Position numbers and translations under genes: made by a program. From NCBI GenBank assembly GCA_028284155.1, contig JANQSF010000099.1, forward strand, positions 1 through 64,000: a DNA stretch of 64,000 nucleotides, written 5' to 3'. The notes beneath the pieces are model-generated. The model saw only the letters and a list, made by a program, of their open reading frames with translations. It was not told the DNA's origin and did not search any database. Shown here piece by piece: positions 1 through 8,148 of this stretch (the first letter of the stretch is position 1; every line of letters starts with the position of its first letter). The stretch comes from Phycisphaeraceae bacterium. Its GTDB lineage: Bacteria > Planctomycetota > Phycisphaerae > Phycisphaerales > Phycisphaeraceae.

Positions 1-1092
1 TCAGATCGCCGATTCATCGGGTGCGCGTTGGCCGCCACGTTGTGGCTTGGCGCAACGGTGGCTTCGGCCCAGTGCGAGAACCCGCCGACCGACCTGCCAG
101 CCAATCTGCTCAGCCATCAGGGCGCGCTCGACGCCGGCCAGAAGAACCAGATTGCCACGTATGTCTCTGGCTGGCTCGAATGCCTGATGGTCGATGACGC
201 CGCCAAGATCAGCACCGCGCGCCAGAAGATCCTTCAGCCGCTTCAGATCTCAAACTCGCCGACCTTCAAGGTTGAATACTCGGCTGCGCTAGCGGGCGAC
301 CTGCTCCCCGCGCTCGACGCGAAGATGTCGCTGCTGACGCGGCTCAACGCCATGATCATGGCCCGTGAGATCGCAAGCCCGACCGTGGTCGACCTGATTG
401 CCAAAGGCTCGACCGACGCGAACGCGGCTGTCCGATACTGGGCCGGCTCGTCGGTCTGCCCCGCGATGGCCAAGGCCGGCCTCGACCAGCGTCAGCCCGA
501 GCAGGACCGGCTGCTCAAAGCCCTCACCGCCGCGCTGCAGAAAGAAAAGCACCACGCCGTCGTCCAGGCGATGCTCGACGGCCTCTCCTGCCTGACTCAC
601 CCGAACGCGTTGCGTGAACTGCTCACGCTGCTGGACGGCCGAATCAGCAGCTTTATCGCCGAACCGGGTCAGACACCAGACGCCGAAGCCGCCGCCCTGC
701 GCCGCATTTTCACGACCGTGCTCCGCAACCCCGAGAAGGTCGACAACGCGACCAAGCGCAAACTGGCCGCCGTCGCCTGGCGATTCATGGCCGGCTCCGT
801 TCAGGTCATGGTTGGTAACAAGGCCCCCAAAAACCAGGGCGAGCAGGACGCGTATGCCAACGTCTTTCTCATGGCTGACGGCATCCTGATGTGGGTCGTG
901 CCCAATATCGACCCCAGCCTTAAAGCCCAACTCCCCGGCGCGTTGGGTATTCCAGGGACTAAGGTGCCTTGGGCTGCCATCGGGCAACCACGCGTCGATG
1001 CGTGGAAAGTGCTGCTCGACCGACTCGGCATTCCCGTGCAAGCGCCCAAGGCTAAGGAGGCTGAAAAGGGCGAGGCACAGGCCAGCAGTTGA
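1..1092 (+). CDS. HEAT-like secreted protein, 5' end cut by window
   Basis: The frame is open from base 1, so the true start lies upstream. The first visible in-frame alternative start is TTG at 28, inside what looks like the signal peptide. The visible N-terminus is a signal-peptide core ending ATVASAQ, so the protein is exported. The rest is alpha-helical, with repeated Leu/Ala-rich helical pairs (around residues 70-220) resembling HEAT/ARM repeats, which usually mediate protein binding. No catalytic motif is visible. The C-terminus is Lys/Glu-rich. The next gene starts 21 bp downstream on the same strand, suggesting an operon. Function unknown; the HEAT assignment is inference. Confidence 0.8.
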   Translation, partial: SDRRFIGCALAATLWLGATVASAQCENPPTDLPANLLSHQGALDAGQKNQIATYVSGWLECLMVDDAAKISTARQKILQPLQISNSPTFKVEYSAALAGDLLPALDAKMSLLTRLNAMIMAREIASPTVVDLIAKGSTDANAAVRYWAGSSVCPAMAKAGLDQRQPEQDRLLKALTAALQKEKHHAVVQAMLDGLSCLTHPNALRELLTLLDGRISSFIAEPGQTPDAEAAALRRIFTTVLRNPEKVDNATKRKLAAVAWRFMAGSVQVMVGNKAPKNQGEQDAYANVFLMADGILMWVVPNIDPSLKAQLPGALGIPGTKVPWAAIGQPRVDAWKVLLDRLGIPVQAPKAKEAEKGEAQASS

Positions 1093-1113
1093 TCGACACC
1101 GGCCGATTCCGGC

Positions 1114-1503
1114 ATGTTGCAAGAGACGCAAGCTATCAAGCAGATTGAGGGAGAGCCGCCAAGGCGGTGGTTTTTCGATGAGACGTTGGACCTGCTCGTC
1201 TGGTGCGACCCCGCCCTTGAGCCGATCGGCTTTCAACTGATCTACCCGACGCCCGACGGCCAACGCGTCCTGACCCGCTGGCCCACCGGGCAGGTCACCC
1301 ACAACAGCATCGACGAGGGCGCCAGCCACGGCGGCTACGGGCTGGGCATGACCCGCCTGCTCGCGCCCGACGGGGCATTTGACCTCGACCGCGTCCTGCC
1401 CGACTTTCAGGCTCGGGCGGAGCAGGTGGATGACCGGATCAAGGTGTTGGTCGTCGAAACGATGCGAGAGTTTGTGCGGCGCGCAGAGGACGTCGTCGAT
1501 TAG
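1114..1503 (+). CDS. Conserved-looking hypothetical protein, 129 aa
   Basis: A small soluble protein, with no signal peptide or membrane segment. It contains Trp/Phe-rich beta-type segments (RRWFFDETLDLLVW, GFQLIYPTPDGQRVLTRWP) and an Arg/Glu-rich helical C-terminus. It follows the truncated HEAT-like gene by 21 bp with no terminator between them, so it is probably co-transcribed. No strong Shine-Dalgarno is visible before ATG 1114. Codon use is GC-rich like its neighbours. I do not recognise the family and assign no function. Confidence 0.7.
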   Translation: MLQETQAIKQIEGEPPRRWFFDETLDLLVWCDPALEPIGFQLIYPTPDGQRVLTRWPTGQVTHNSIDEGASHGGYGLGMTRLLAPDGAFDLDRVLPDFQARAEQVDDRIKVLVVETMREFVRRAEDVVD

Positions 1504-1529
1504 TAGTGTGTCTGCGCTCCCCTTTTCAG

Positions 1530-1620
1530 GTGCCACACTTTGGCTTTGCAAAGTGTGTCGAAGGACAGACCGCACAAGCTGACACATTCCGCACACTTTG
1601 CCGAGCCAAAGTGGGCACCC
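1530..1620. repeat. Inverted hairpin pair, family H (copy 1 of 3)
   Basis: GTGCCA is followed by a hairpin with arms CACACTTTG and CAAAGTGTG (1534-1542 / 1549-1557). About 35 bp later comes an inverted partner ending CAAAGTGGGCACCC. The same unit recurs at 16887-16975 and 36990-37062. It is intergenic, between the convergent hypothetical gene and the YlbF gene. Confidence 0.85.
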
Positions 1621-1642
1621 CGAAATCTCCATAAAACCCTGG

Positions 1643-2047
1643 TCACGGCATGACCAGCGGCGATGCCCCGCCCGCTGCCGCGCCACCGTCGGTCGCGCCT
1701 TCCGGCGCCGGCGCGTCGTTGCCGCCGTTGATCGCCGCATCGACCTGGCGCATCAGGTCGAGGTAGTCCATCTGAGCCAACTGCAATTCGCCCAGCACCA
1801 TGTTCGTCGCCACCGCCCGCTGAAGCTCCTGGAGCTTGTGCTTATCCGCCACCTCGATCGGTTGGCCGGACGCCTCTTTCTGCATCAGCGTTTCCATGTG
1901 GCGCTGCTGGTCGGCCAGCAGTCGTTGTGCGTCGCGGTCCTGCTCCAGCTTCTTGAGGACGGTCTCGAAACGCTTGGCGACGTCGGTTTCACCAATCTGC
2001 TTGCCCAACTCCTGGGCGGCCTTGAGGATTTCATCAGTCGTGGCCAT
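1643..2047 (-). CDS. YlbF/YmcA family protein
   Basis: 134 aa, starting at ATG 2047 with an AAAGG Shine-Dalgarno about 9 nt upstream; the frame stays open further upstream but that part lacks homology-like character. The protein is almost wholly helical (ILKAAQELGKQIG, an Asp/Arg-rich middle, then LGELQLAQMDYLDLMRQVD), which is the pattern of the YlbF/YmcA (Com_YlbF) family. In Firmicutes these proteins form a complex that steers RNase Y-dependent mRNA maturation. The C-terminal 25 residues are Gly/Ala/Pro-rich and probably disordered. It is divergent from RNase R, so an RNA-processing link is attractive but only inferred. Confidence 0.8.
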   Translation of the reverse strand: MATTDEILKAAQELGKQIGETDVAKRFETVLKKLEQDRDAQRLLADQQRHMETLMQKEASGQPIEVADKHKLQELQRAVATNMVLGELQLAQMDYLDLMRQVDAAINGGNDAPAPEGATDGGAAAGGASPLVMP

Positions 2048-2220
2048 GCATGCCGCCTTTCGCGTGATTGGGCATATGATCGTGACAAACCGTGGCCGCA
2101 AGCATAGCACATCGCGCCCGTTTGCGCGGCCGAGCAGGTTGAGATTCAACAGGAAGCCATGAAGGCATGAAGCCACGAAGAAGCTATTGAGAAACGACGC
2201 CATCAGTCCACGCCGCGCCC

Positions 2221-2252
2221 GTTTAGCGGTCGGCCCGAAGGGCCACCTACTC
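2221..2252. repeat. Single REP-like hairpin with mixed feet
   Basis: GTTTAGC is followed by an imperfect hairpin (GGTCGGCCC-GAA-GGGCCACC) and then CTAC, so one side carries the GTTTAGC foot and the other a GTAG foot read on the minus strand. It sits in the 313-bp space between the YlbF gene and rnr. The rest of that space holds short-period tracts (ATGAAGGC-like at 2157-2186, CTTCCTGG-like at 2286-2320) and no gene. Confidence 0.6.
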
Positions 2253-2344
2253 ACGCGCACAGTCCAACCCCTCCCAACACCACCCCCTTCCTGGTCTCCT
2301 GCCTTCCTGGCCTCCTGCTAATCTCTAGCACGCCCAACGCAGAC

Positions 2345-2350
2345 TATTAG
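2345..2350 (+). promoter_or_regulatory. Candidate -10 box for rnr (near-leaderless)
   Basis: TATTAG ends 10 nt before the GTG start at 2361, and no Shine-Dalgarno is present. Transcription would begin within a few bases of the start codon. No clear -35 box is visible. Confidence 0.35.
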
Positions 2351-2360
2351 AAAGCCCCAA

Positions 2361-4751
2361 GTGCCCGACCGTTTCAACCAACGCATCCTTCACCACCTCA
2401 ACGACCGCCGGTACCGACCCAGTTCGGTGCGTGACCTGGCGGCACAGCTCGGCATTCAGTCCGACGATTACGACGACTTCGAACGGGCCGTGCACCAACT
2501 GACCGAGGCCGGGCAGGTCGTGCTCGGCTCGGCCGGCGCGGTCTCGCTGCCGCCGCCGGGCTCGTCGATGACCGGCTCGTTCCGACTCAACCCGCGTGGC
2601 TTCGGGTTTATCATGCCCGACTCACCCACCGCGCACGGCGACCTGTTCGTCCCCGCGCCGGCCACCGGCGGCGCGCTGACCGGCGACCGCGTGCGCGCCC
2701 GCGTCATCCACGACAAACGACGGGCCGGCGGCGACCGCTCGCCCTACACCGGCAAGGTCGTCGAAATCCTCCAACGGGCTGACCAGCAGTACGTCGGCAA
2801 CCTGTTCAAGCGCGGGTCGAACTGGTACGTGCAGGTCGACGGCCAGAAGTTGGCCGACCCCGTGCTCATCCGCGACCCGCACGCCAAGAACGCCAAGCCC
2901 GGCGATAAGGTCGCCATCGAGCTGACCAGCTATCCCGACGACGACCACCGCGGCGCGATCGCCGAGGGTGTGATCACCGACGTGCTCGGCGAACAGGGCG
3001 AGCCCGACGTCGAAACCATCGCCGTCATGCGCGCGTTCGGCCTGCCCGACGACTTCCCGCCGGAGGTCGTCGAAGACGCGCGCGAGGCCGCGCGTTCGTT
3101 CGACCCCGACGCGATCCCCCAAGATCGACTCGACCTGACCGACCTGTTCATCCTGACGATCGACCCGCCGGACGCCCGCGACTTCGACGACGCGATCAGT
3201 CTGGAACGACTCGACGAGGGTGCGGGCGGCGCGGCGTACGAATTGGGTGTCCATATCGCCGATGTCGCGCACTTCATCGAGCCCGGCGGCCCGCTCGACA
3301 CCGAGGCCAAGGCCCGCGGCAACAGCGTCTACCTGCCCCGCCGCGTTATCCCGATGCTGCCCGAATTGCTGAGCAACGGCGTGTGTTCGTTGCAGTCGGG
3401 CGTCAAGCGGCTGACCAAGAGCGCGTTCATCCAGTACGACAAGGCCGGCAACGTCGTCGGCGAACGGTTTGCCCGGACGGTCATTCACTCGGCCAAGCGG
3501 CTGACGTATCGCGAGGCGCAGGCGCTGATCGACGACGACATCCGCGAGGCTGTCAAACACACGCGCAGCGAACCGAGCTACCCCAAGCCGCTGATCCAGA
3601 AGCTCAAGCTGATGGACGAGCTGGCCAAGCTGATCCGCAAGCGGCGCTTCAAGCAGGGCATGATCGTGCTCGACCTGCCGGAGGTGGAGCTGATCTTCGA
3701 CGACTCCGGCCGCGTGGTCGACGCCGAGCCGGAGGACGACGCGTTCACGCACAAGATCATCGAGATGTTCATGGTCGAGGCGAATGAGGCGGCGGCCCGC
3801 CTGTTCAACACGCTCGACCTGCCGATGATCCGGCGGACACACCCCGACCCGCCGGGGCATGACCTGAGCGATCTGCGTGCGTTCGCGCGCGTCGCGGGTT
3901 TCAACATCCCCGCGCACCCAACGCGCGACGAGTTGCAACAGTTGCTTGACAAGGTCCGCGGCAAGCCCGCGCAGCACGCCGTGCACCTGGCCGTCTTGCA
4001 AACCTTGAGCAAGGCTGAGTACTCGCCCGCATTGATCGGCCATTTCGCGCTGGCCAGCGAGCACTACACGCACTTCACCAGCCCGATCCGCCGATACCCC
4101 GACCTGGTCGTGCACCGCGCGCTCGACGCCTACTGCGAGGCCTTCGACGACCACCGCAAACGACGCCTGCCCGGCGGCCGAGCGCTCAAGAAGCTTTCCA
4201 ATGATCTGGCCGCTGACGCGCGCTGCCCTGACTACGACAGTCTGTTAGACATGGGCAGGCATTGCTCGGGCACGGAACGAAACGCTGAGGCGGCTGAGCG
4301 CGAGCTGCGGACCTACCTCGTCCTGCAACTGCTCGAAGAGAATCACCTGGGCGACCACTTCGACGGCACGGTCACCGGCGTGACCGGCCAAGGCGTTTAC
4401 GTGCAGCTCGACCGGTTCCTGGTCGACGGTTTCATCCGCGCCACCGAGTTGGGCGGCGGCGAGCGGTGGCGGTACAACCGCACGACCGGCGCCCTCGTGG
4501 CCGACCGCAGCGGCAAGCAACTGACCATCGGCGACCGATTCCAGGTCTGCGTCGCCCGCGTCGATGCCGCGGCCAGACAACTCGACCTGGCGATCGTGCA
4601 GACCGGCGGCCCGCGCGTCGTGTTCAACAAGCGCAAACAACCCAAAGGCGCAGCCAAAAGCCACCGCCAGGTGCGCAACCTCAAGCAGTTAAGCGGGAAA
4701 GGCAAGCATGGGAAACCGAAGGCGGGGAAAGGACGACGTAAGCGGCGGTGA
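2361..4751 (+). CDS. rnr: Ribonuclease R (3'-5' exoribonuclease)
   Basis: 796 aa, starting at GTG 2361. The order of parts is an N-terminal winged-helix-like segment (about 1-65), OB/cold-shock-like segments beginning GSFRLNPRGFGFIMPD (about 70-230), the RNB catalytic domain with the Asp cluster DPPDARDFDDAISLE (about 265-285), a C-terminal S1 domain (FDGTVTGVTGQGVYVQL, about 670-750) and a Lys/Arg-rich tail. This is the full RNase R architecture; RNase II lacks the basic tail and is shorter. It degrades structured RNA processively to small oligonucleotides in the cytoplasm. The -10-like TATTAG lies only 10 nt upstream, so the message may be nearly leaderless. Confidence 0.96.
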   Translation: MPDRFNQRILHHLNDRRYRPSSVRDLAAQLGIQSDDYDDFERAVHQLTEAGQVVLGSAGAVSLPPPGSSMTGSFRLNPRGFGFIMPDSPTAHGDLFVPAPATGGALTGDRVRARVIHDKRRAGGDRSPYTGKVVEILQRADQQYVGNLFKRGSNWYVQVDGQKLADPVLIRDPHAKNAKPGDKVAIELTSYPDDDHRGAIAEGVITDVLGEQGEPDVETIAVMRAFGLPDDFPPEVVEDAREAARSFDPDAIPQDRLDLTDLFILTIDPPDARDFDDAISLERLDEGAGGAAYELGVHIADVAHFIEPGGPLDTEAKARGNSVYLPRRVIPMLPELLSNGVCSLQSGVKRLTKSAFIQYDKAGNVVGERFARTVIHSAKRLTYREAQALIDDDIREAVKHTRSEPSYPKPLIQKLKLMDELAKLIRKRRFKQGMIVLDLPEVELIFDDSGRVVDAEPEDDAFTHKIIEMFMVEANEAAARLFNTLDLPMIRRTHPDPPGHDLSDLRAFARVAGFNIPAHPTRDELQQLLDKVRGKPAQHAVHLAVLQTLSKAEYSPALIGHFALASEHYTHFTSPIRRYPDLVVHRALDAYCEAFDDHRKRRLPGGRALKKLSNDLAADARCPDYDSLLDMGRHCSGTERNAEAAERELRTYLVLQLLEENHLGDHFDGTVTGVTGQGVYVQLDRFLVDGFIRATELGGGERWRYNRTTGALVADRSGKQLTIGDRFQVCVARVDAAARQLDLAIVQTGGPRVVFNKRKQPKGAAKSHRQVRNLKQLSGKGKHGKPKAGKGRRKRR

Positions 4752-4760
4752 CGAACGGGG

Positions 4761-4896
4761 GAGAATGAAGAATGTCGAATCGCGAATGGCGAATGACGAA
4801 GGCGGAATGCCCTTCACCGCCAAGTCGGCCATAAACTGTTCGGCAATACGGACCGACTTCGCAAATCAACAATCGACATTCATCAATCGTCATTCC
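4761..4896. repeat. Short-period (about 7 nt) inverted block pair
   Basis: The left block (4761-4808) repeats GAATGNC/GAATCGC-like heptamers. The right block (4860-4896) carries their approximate reverse complement (CAATCGACATTCATCAATCG). The spacer holds its own AAGTCGG...CCGACTT pairing. It fills the whole rnr-lgt gap and runs up to the lgt start codon. Confidence 0.65.
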
Positions 4897-4898
4897 CC

Positions 4899-5981
4899 AT
4901 GTTTTCCCTCGCCGCATACGTCCACCAACTCGACCCCTACGCGATCAAGCTGTGGGAAGACGGCCCGATCCGCTGGTACGGGCTGTCGTACCTGGCCGGC
5001 TTCGTCATCGGGTTCTTTTTAATCCGACGTGTGGCGCGCGTCGGCGTGTCGACGTTGAAACCAGGCAACGTGATGGACCTGATCGTCGCGACGGCGATCG
5101 GTGTGGTCGTCGGCGGTCGGCTGGGCTACTGCCTGTTCTACAGGCCGGAACTGTTCATCACGTTCACGAGCGACGCACCGTGGTGGGGGGCGTTGGCGAT
5201 CAACGACGGCGGCATGGCCAGCCACGGCGGGTTCATCGGCGTGATCGGCGGGTGCATGTACTACGCCTGGCGGCACAAGCACAGCTTCGGCCACCTGCTT
5301 GACCTGACCATGTTCGCGTCGCCGATCGGTCTGGGGCTCGGACGCATCGCCAACTTCGTCAACGGCGAACTGCTGGGTCGGCCGTGCGACGAGGACTTTC
5401 CGCTGGCGGTCAAGTTTCCGCAAGAGATCGCGCAGTGGCGCGACCCGGACCAGCTTGACCAGCTTCGGCCGGCCATCGAACAAATGCAGCAGGTCAACGC
5501 AACGCCGGGCGGGCCGATCATCGATCCGCAAGCGCATGTCCACGACCTGCTGCACTTCATTCAGGAAGGCTCGGGCATCGCGCACGGCAAGGTGATCGAG
5601 CTGATCGAGCCGCTGTTGATCGCACGTCACCCGTCGCAGCTTTATCAAGGCGTTGCCGAGGGCGTCGTGCTCATGGGCGTGCTGCTGGTCTTCTGGCTCA
5701 AGCCGCGCAAGCCCGGCCTGGTGTTCAGCGTCACCGTCACGACGTACAGCGTGCTGCGCATGATCACAGAAATGTTCCGCGAGCCGGACGCGCACCTGCG
5801 CGGCGCGGAGTTCGCGCAGATCGGCCTGACACGCGGGCAGATGATCAGCATCGCGACTTTTCTTGTCGGCGCGGCCGCGATGTTCTGGTTCGCGCGGCGG
5901 AAGGTCGAACCGATGGGCGGGTGGCTGCCCGCGAAAGCAGGAAAACAAGAGAGCAGGGAAGCAGGAAATGAGGACGTGTAA
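4899..5981 (+). CDS. lgt: Prolipoprotein diacylglyceryl transferase
   Basis: 360 aa multi-pass inner-membrane enzyme that transfers diacylglycerol from phosphatidylglycerol to the lipobox cysteine of prolipoproteins. Visible family marks are IRWYGLSYLAGF near the N-terminus, the NDGGMASHGGFIG segment, the Lgt signature GRIANFVNGELLGRP (about residue 148) and ARHPSQLYQ (about 245). About 70 extra residues between the signature and ARHPSQLY (about 165-240) form a soluble insertion compared with the shorter proteobacterial enzymes. It supports the several lipobox proteins in this window (26 kb, 38 kb, 41 kb, 43 kb). The start ATG 4899 has no Shine-Dalgarno because a repeat block abuts it. Confidence 0.96.
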   Translation: MFSLAAYVHQLDPYAIKLWEDGPIRWYGLSYLAGFVIGFFLIRRVARVGVSTLKPGNVMDLIVATAIGVVVGGRLGYCLFYRPELFITFTSDAPWWGALAINDGGMASHGGFIGVIGGCMYYAWRHKHSFGHLLDLTMFASPIGLGLGRIANFVNGELLGRPCDEDFPLAVKFPQEIAQWRDPDQLDQLRPAIEQMQQVNATPGGPIIDPQAHVHDLLHFIQEGSGIAHGKVIELIEPLLIARHPSQLYQGVAEGVVLMGVLLVFWLKPRKPGLVFSVTVTTYSVLRMITEMFREPDAHLRGAEFAQIGLTRGQMISIATFLVGAAAMFWFARRKVEPMGGWLPAKAGKQESREAGNEDV

Positions 5982-5982
5982 T

Positions 5983-6007
5983 GTTTAACCGCGGGGCTTG
6001 CCCCGCC
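5983..6007. repeat. Single REP hairpin, family A
   Basis: The foot GTTTAACC precedes the hairpin CGCGGGGC-TT-GCCCCGCC. All 25 bases match, in reverse complement, the hairpin at 8783-8807 that bounds the RAYT element. It is a solo copy 2 kb from the transposase, just after the lgt stop. Confidence 0.9.
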
Positions 6008-6056
6008 TGATCGCCTGAGTACTGCGATCAAGATACCCCAACACCCGAGCACAACC

Positions 6057-6500
6057 ATGCCCCAGACCGTCGGTCCCGTCATCGGCCTCGCCCTCAAGAC
6101 CGGTAAACGTCAGCCGCTGCGCGCCGTTGATGAGGCAACAGCCATCGTTGGCGCAGGCGTGGAGGACGTGGTCACACCCAAGACGCGACGCGGCGTGACG
6201 TTCCTGTCGTCGCAACAATGGGCGCAGGTCATGGAAGAACTCGACGCCGACCTGCCGTGGACGACCCGACGTGCGAACGTCCTGGTCGATACCGGCGCGA
6301 TGGCCGACCTGATCGGTAAGACCGTCCGCGTGGGCGAGGCGAAGCTGGTCATCCACGACGAGACGAAGCCGTGCTGGCTGATGGACGAATACCACGACGG
6401 CCTGCAGGACGCGCTCGTGCCCGACTGCCGCGGCGGCGTGTTCGGCGAGGTCGTCGAGGGCGGGACGATCCGAGTGGGCGATGAGCTAACTGTTGAATAG
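6057..6500 (+). CDS. MOSC domain protein
   Basis: 147 aa, the size of a stand-alone MOSC domain. The C-terminal half has the family pattern: TRRANVLVDTGAMADLIGKTVRVGEAKLVI, then a Tyr/Asp-rich stretch, a Cys in VPDCRGGVFGEVVEGG and a final IRVGDELTV strand. MOSC domains are found in molybdenum cofactor sulfurases and in mARC/YiiM-like proteins and bind the pyranopterin cofactor or carry sulfur on a conserved cysteine, here probably the Cys of PDCRGG. It is a likely soluble cytoplasmic protein. A MoaD/ThiS-like gene lies 1.4 kb away on the other strand, which fits a sulfur/cofactor theme. Confidence 0.85.
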   Translation: MPQTVGPVIGLALKTGKRQPLRAVDEATAIVGAGVEDVVTPKTRRGVTFLSSQQWAQVMEELDADLPWTTRRANVLVDTGAMADLIGKTVRVGEAKLVIHDETKPCWLMDEYHDGLQDALVPDCRGGVFGEVVEGGTIRVGDELTVE

Positions 6501-6503
6501 ACC

Positions 6504-6575
6504 GTAGGCCGGGCACGTTGCCCGGCAATTCCTCCTCATTCGTCAGCCCATTGCCGGGCAACGTGCCCAGCCTAC
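6504..6575. repeat. REPIN-like inverted hairpin pair, family D (GTAG foot)
   Basis: GTAGG followed by CCGGGCA-CGT-TGCCCGG and CAAT on the left; the right half is its reverse complement with one stem change that keeps pairing (C to T, giving a G-U pair). GTAG directly 5' of a hairpin is the classical RAYT recognition layout. The right foot overlaps and supplies the TAG stop codon of the minus-strand beta-propeller gene. Confidence 0.85.
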
Positions 6576-7690
6576 GCAAATCGCACCGTATAGATCGGCG
6601 GCAGGTGGCTCGTCACACACCGCCATTGGTCGCCGGCGTTTTCGCTGACCCAGAGCGACCCGGTCGTGCTGCCGGTCGTGAGTCGTTCGCCGGTCGTGTC
6701 CACGTCGAGGCCGTGGCGGAAGACCAGGTCGTACGCGTGCTCGCCGGGCAGGCCGTCCGTGAGCGTGTCGAACGACTTGCCGCCGTCGCGCGTGCGCGTC
6801 ACGACGAATCGGCCGGCCACGGGCACACGGTGTTCGTCCTTGATGGCCGGGACGAACCAGGCGGTCTGGTCGTCGTGCGGGTGGGCGGCGACGGCGAAGC
6901 CGAAGCGTGACGGCGGGTCGTCGCTTTCGTTTTCCGTCCAGTTCGCGCCGCCGTCGGCCGTGCGGAAGATGCCGTTGTGGTGTTGCGCCCACATGACAGC
7001 GGGGTTGGCACGACACGCGGCGAGGCGGTGGACGTCCTGCGTCTGCGGGTCGTACGCGGTTTCGGGCGGGGCGTAGTCGGCGCGGATGCCCGTGCCCTCA
7101 CACTTCCACGACGCGCCGTCGTCCTCACTGATCCACACGCCGCCACACGACACGGCCGTGACGACGCGCTTGCTGTTACGCGGGTCGACAAACACCGAGT
7201 GCAGGCCGGGGAAGTCGAACCCGCCGCCCATCCACTTGGCCCGCGCGGGGTCGTCCCACAACGAGCGGACCAGTTCCCACGAGTCGCCGGCGTCGTCGCT
7301 TTTGAACAGGCCGCCGGGGATCGTGCCGCACCAGAGTCGGCCGGGCTGGTCGCCGCCGCCGACGGTCAATTCCCAGATGAGCTTGGTCGTCCACGGGATG
7401 GGGATCTGCCTCATCGGGCAGAGGTCGTCGGGACGGTCGGCCGGCTTCTCCGGGTAGGTCGGCGTGCCGACTTCGTCCCAGGTCGCGCCGCCGTCGCGCG
7501 AGCGGTGCATCTTGTCGCCAAAGTGCTCGTGATGGACCCCCGCGTAGAGCGCGCCGTCGCGCGGGTCGTGCACCGCCATGGGCACGTGGTCGCCGACGAA
7601 GTGCGCACTGTCGACCTTCCAATCGCCCGACGATTGGCGTGTGACGATGAACAAGCCTTTCCGTGTCGCGGCGAGGATGCGGTCGCTCAT
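6572..7690 (-). CDS. BNR/Asp-box sialidase-like beta-propeller protein
   Basis: 372 aa from ATG 7690. The protein has repeated Asp-box motifs (SRDGGATWDEVG, SDDAGDSWELV, SEDDGASWKCEG, TADGGANWTEN, TRDGGKSFDTL, SENAGDQWRCV), about one every 45-60 residues, giving a six-bladed WD40/YVTN/BNR-like propeller. There is no signal peptide, so it is probably cytoplasmic. Sialidase catalytic residues are not evident and no substrate can be assigned. The MoaD/ThiS-like gene lies upstream on the same strand, separated by a family F hairpin repeat that also makes a spurious N-terminal extension. The stop codon lies inside a REP foot. Confidence 0.85.
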   Translation of the reverse strand: MSDRILAATRKGLFIVTRQSSGDWKVDSAHFVGDHVPMAVHDPRDGALYAGVHHEHFGDKMHRSRDGGATWDEVGTPTYPEKPADRPDDLCPMRQIPIPWTTKLIWELTVGGGDQPGRLWCGTIPGGLFKSDDAGDSWELVRSLWDDPARAKWMGGGFDFPGLHSVFVDPRNSKRVVTAVSCGGVWISEDDGASWKCEGTGIRADYAPPETAYDPQTQDVHRLAACRANPAVMWAQHHNGIFRTADGGANWTENESDDPPSRFGFAVAAHPHDDQTAWFVPAIKDEHRVPVAGRFVVTRTRDGGKSFDTLTDGLPGEHAYDLVFRHGLDVDTTGERLTTGSTTGSLWVSENAGDQWRCVTSHLPPIYTVRFA

Positions 7691-7721
7691 GATTGGTGTC
7701 CAGATTCTGGTGGTTCGTTCT

Positions 7722-7793
7722 TGTGTCACGGCCGTGTCGGCCGTGTGGATCACCACTGATGCGCCGCACGGCCGACACGGCCGTGGCACGAAT
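7722..7793. repeat. Inverted hairpin pair, family F (copy 1 of 6)
   Basis: CACGGCCG-TGT-CGGCCGTG (7727-7745) and its reverse complement (7767-7785) lie about 21 bp apart, followed by GGCACGAATCAG. The unit recurs at 40061, 42228, 48939, 53398 and 57941. It lies between the MoaD-like and beta-propeller genes. Confidence 0.92.
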
Positions 7794-7849
7794 CAGGGAA
7801 CTCATCCAGCATATCCAACGATGGGTCGGGTTGCCCAGGGATGAACGGT

Positions 7850-8128
7850 TTAACCGCCCGACAGCGCCTGCATGACGTACACCTCGGACCCGTCGGGCGT
7901 CGCGTCAGTCAGGCCGACACGGTCGAGAATCGGCTCGTTGTCGATGAAGATGGTCATGTGCGTGCGGAGTTCGCCCTGGTCGTCCACGACGTAGCTGCGC
8001 AGTTTCGGGTAGTCGTTAAAGACTGTGTTCAGGGTGTCGCGCAGGGTCGCGTTCGTCTGCCCGTCGACCTCGACCTCCGGACAGGCGACGTGCCTTTGGA
8101 GATTCTGCGTGAAGCAGACGCGGATCAT
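7850..8128 (-). CDS. MoaD/ThiS family ubiquitin-like carrier
   Basis: 92 aa from ATG 8128, ending in Gly-Gly (VMQALSGG), which is the hallmark of MoaD/ThiS sulfur carriers whose C-terminal glycine is adenylated and thiocarboxylated. The length and pattern (TLRDTLNTVF after strand 2, then RTHMTIFIDNEPI and GSEVYVMQALSGG) fit the beta-grasp fold. No adenylating partner (MoeB/ThiF) is in the window. The neighbouring beta-propeller gene and the MOSC gene are the only contextual clues. It may serve molybdenum cofactor synthesis or a separate sulfur-transfer pathway; the sequence does not decide. Confidence 0.88.
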   Translation of the reverse strand: MIRVCFTQNLQRHVACPEVEVDGQTNATLRDTLNTVFNDYPKLRSYVVDDQGELRTHMTIFIDNEPILDRVGLTDATPDGSEVYVMQALSGG

Positions 8129-8148
8129 GATAGAAGCATCCCGTACTC

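Noticed and set aside
289-1740. Long minus-strand open frame (483 codons) opposite the HEAT-like gene
   Set aside because: It mirrors the real gene in the high-GC third-position pattern, has no start signal or protein family character, and crosses the family H repeat. The same holds for the long antisense frame at 2622-4154 opposite rnr.
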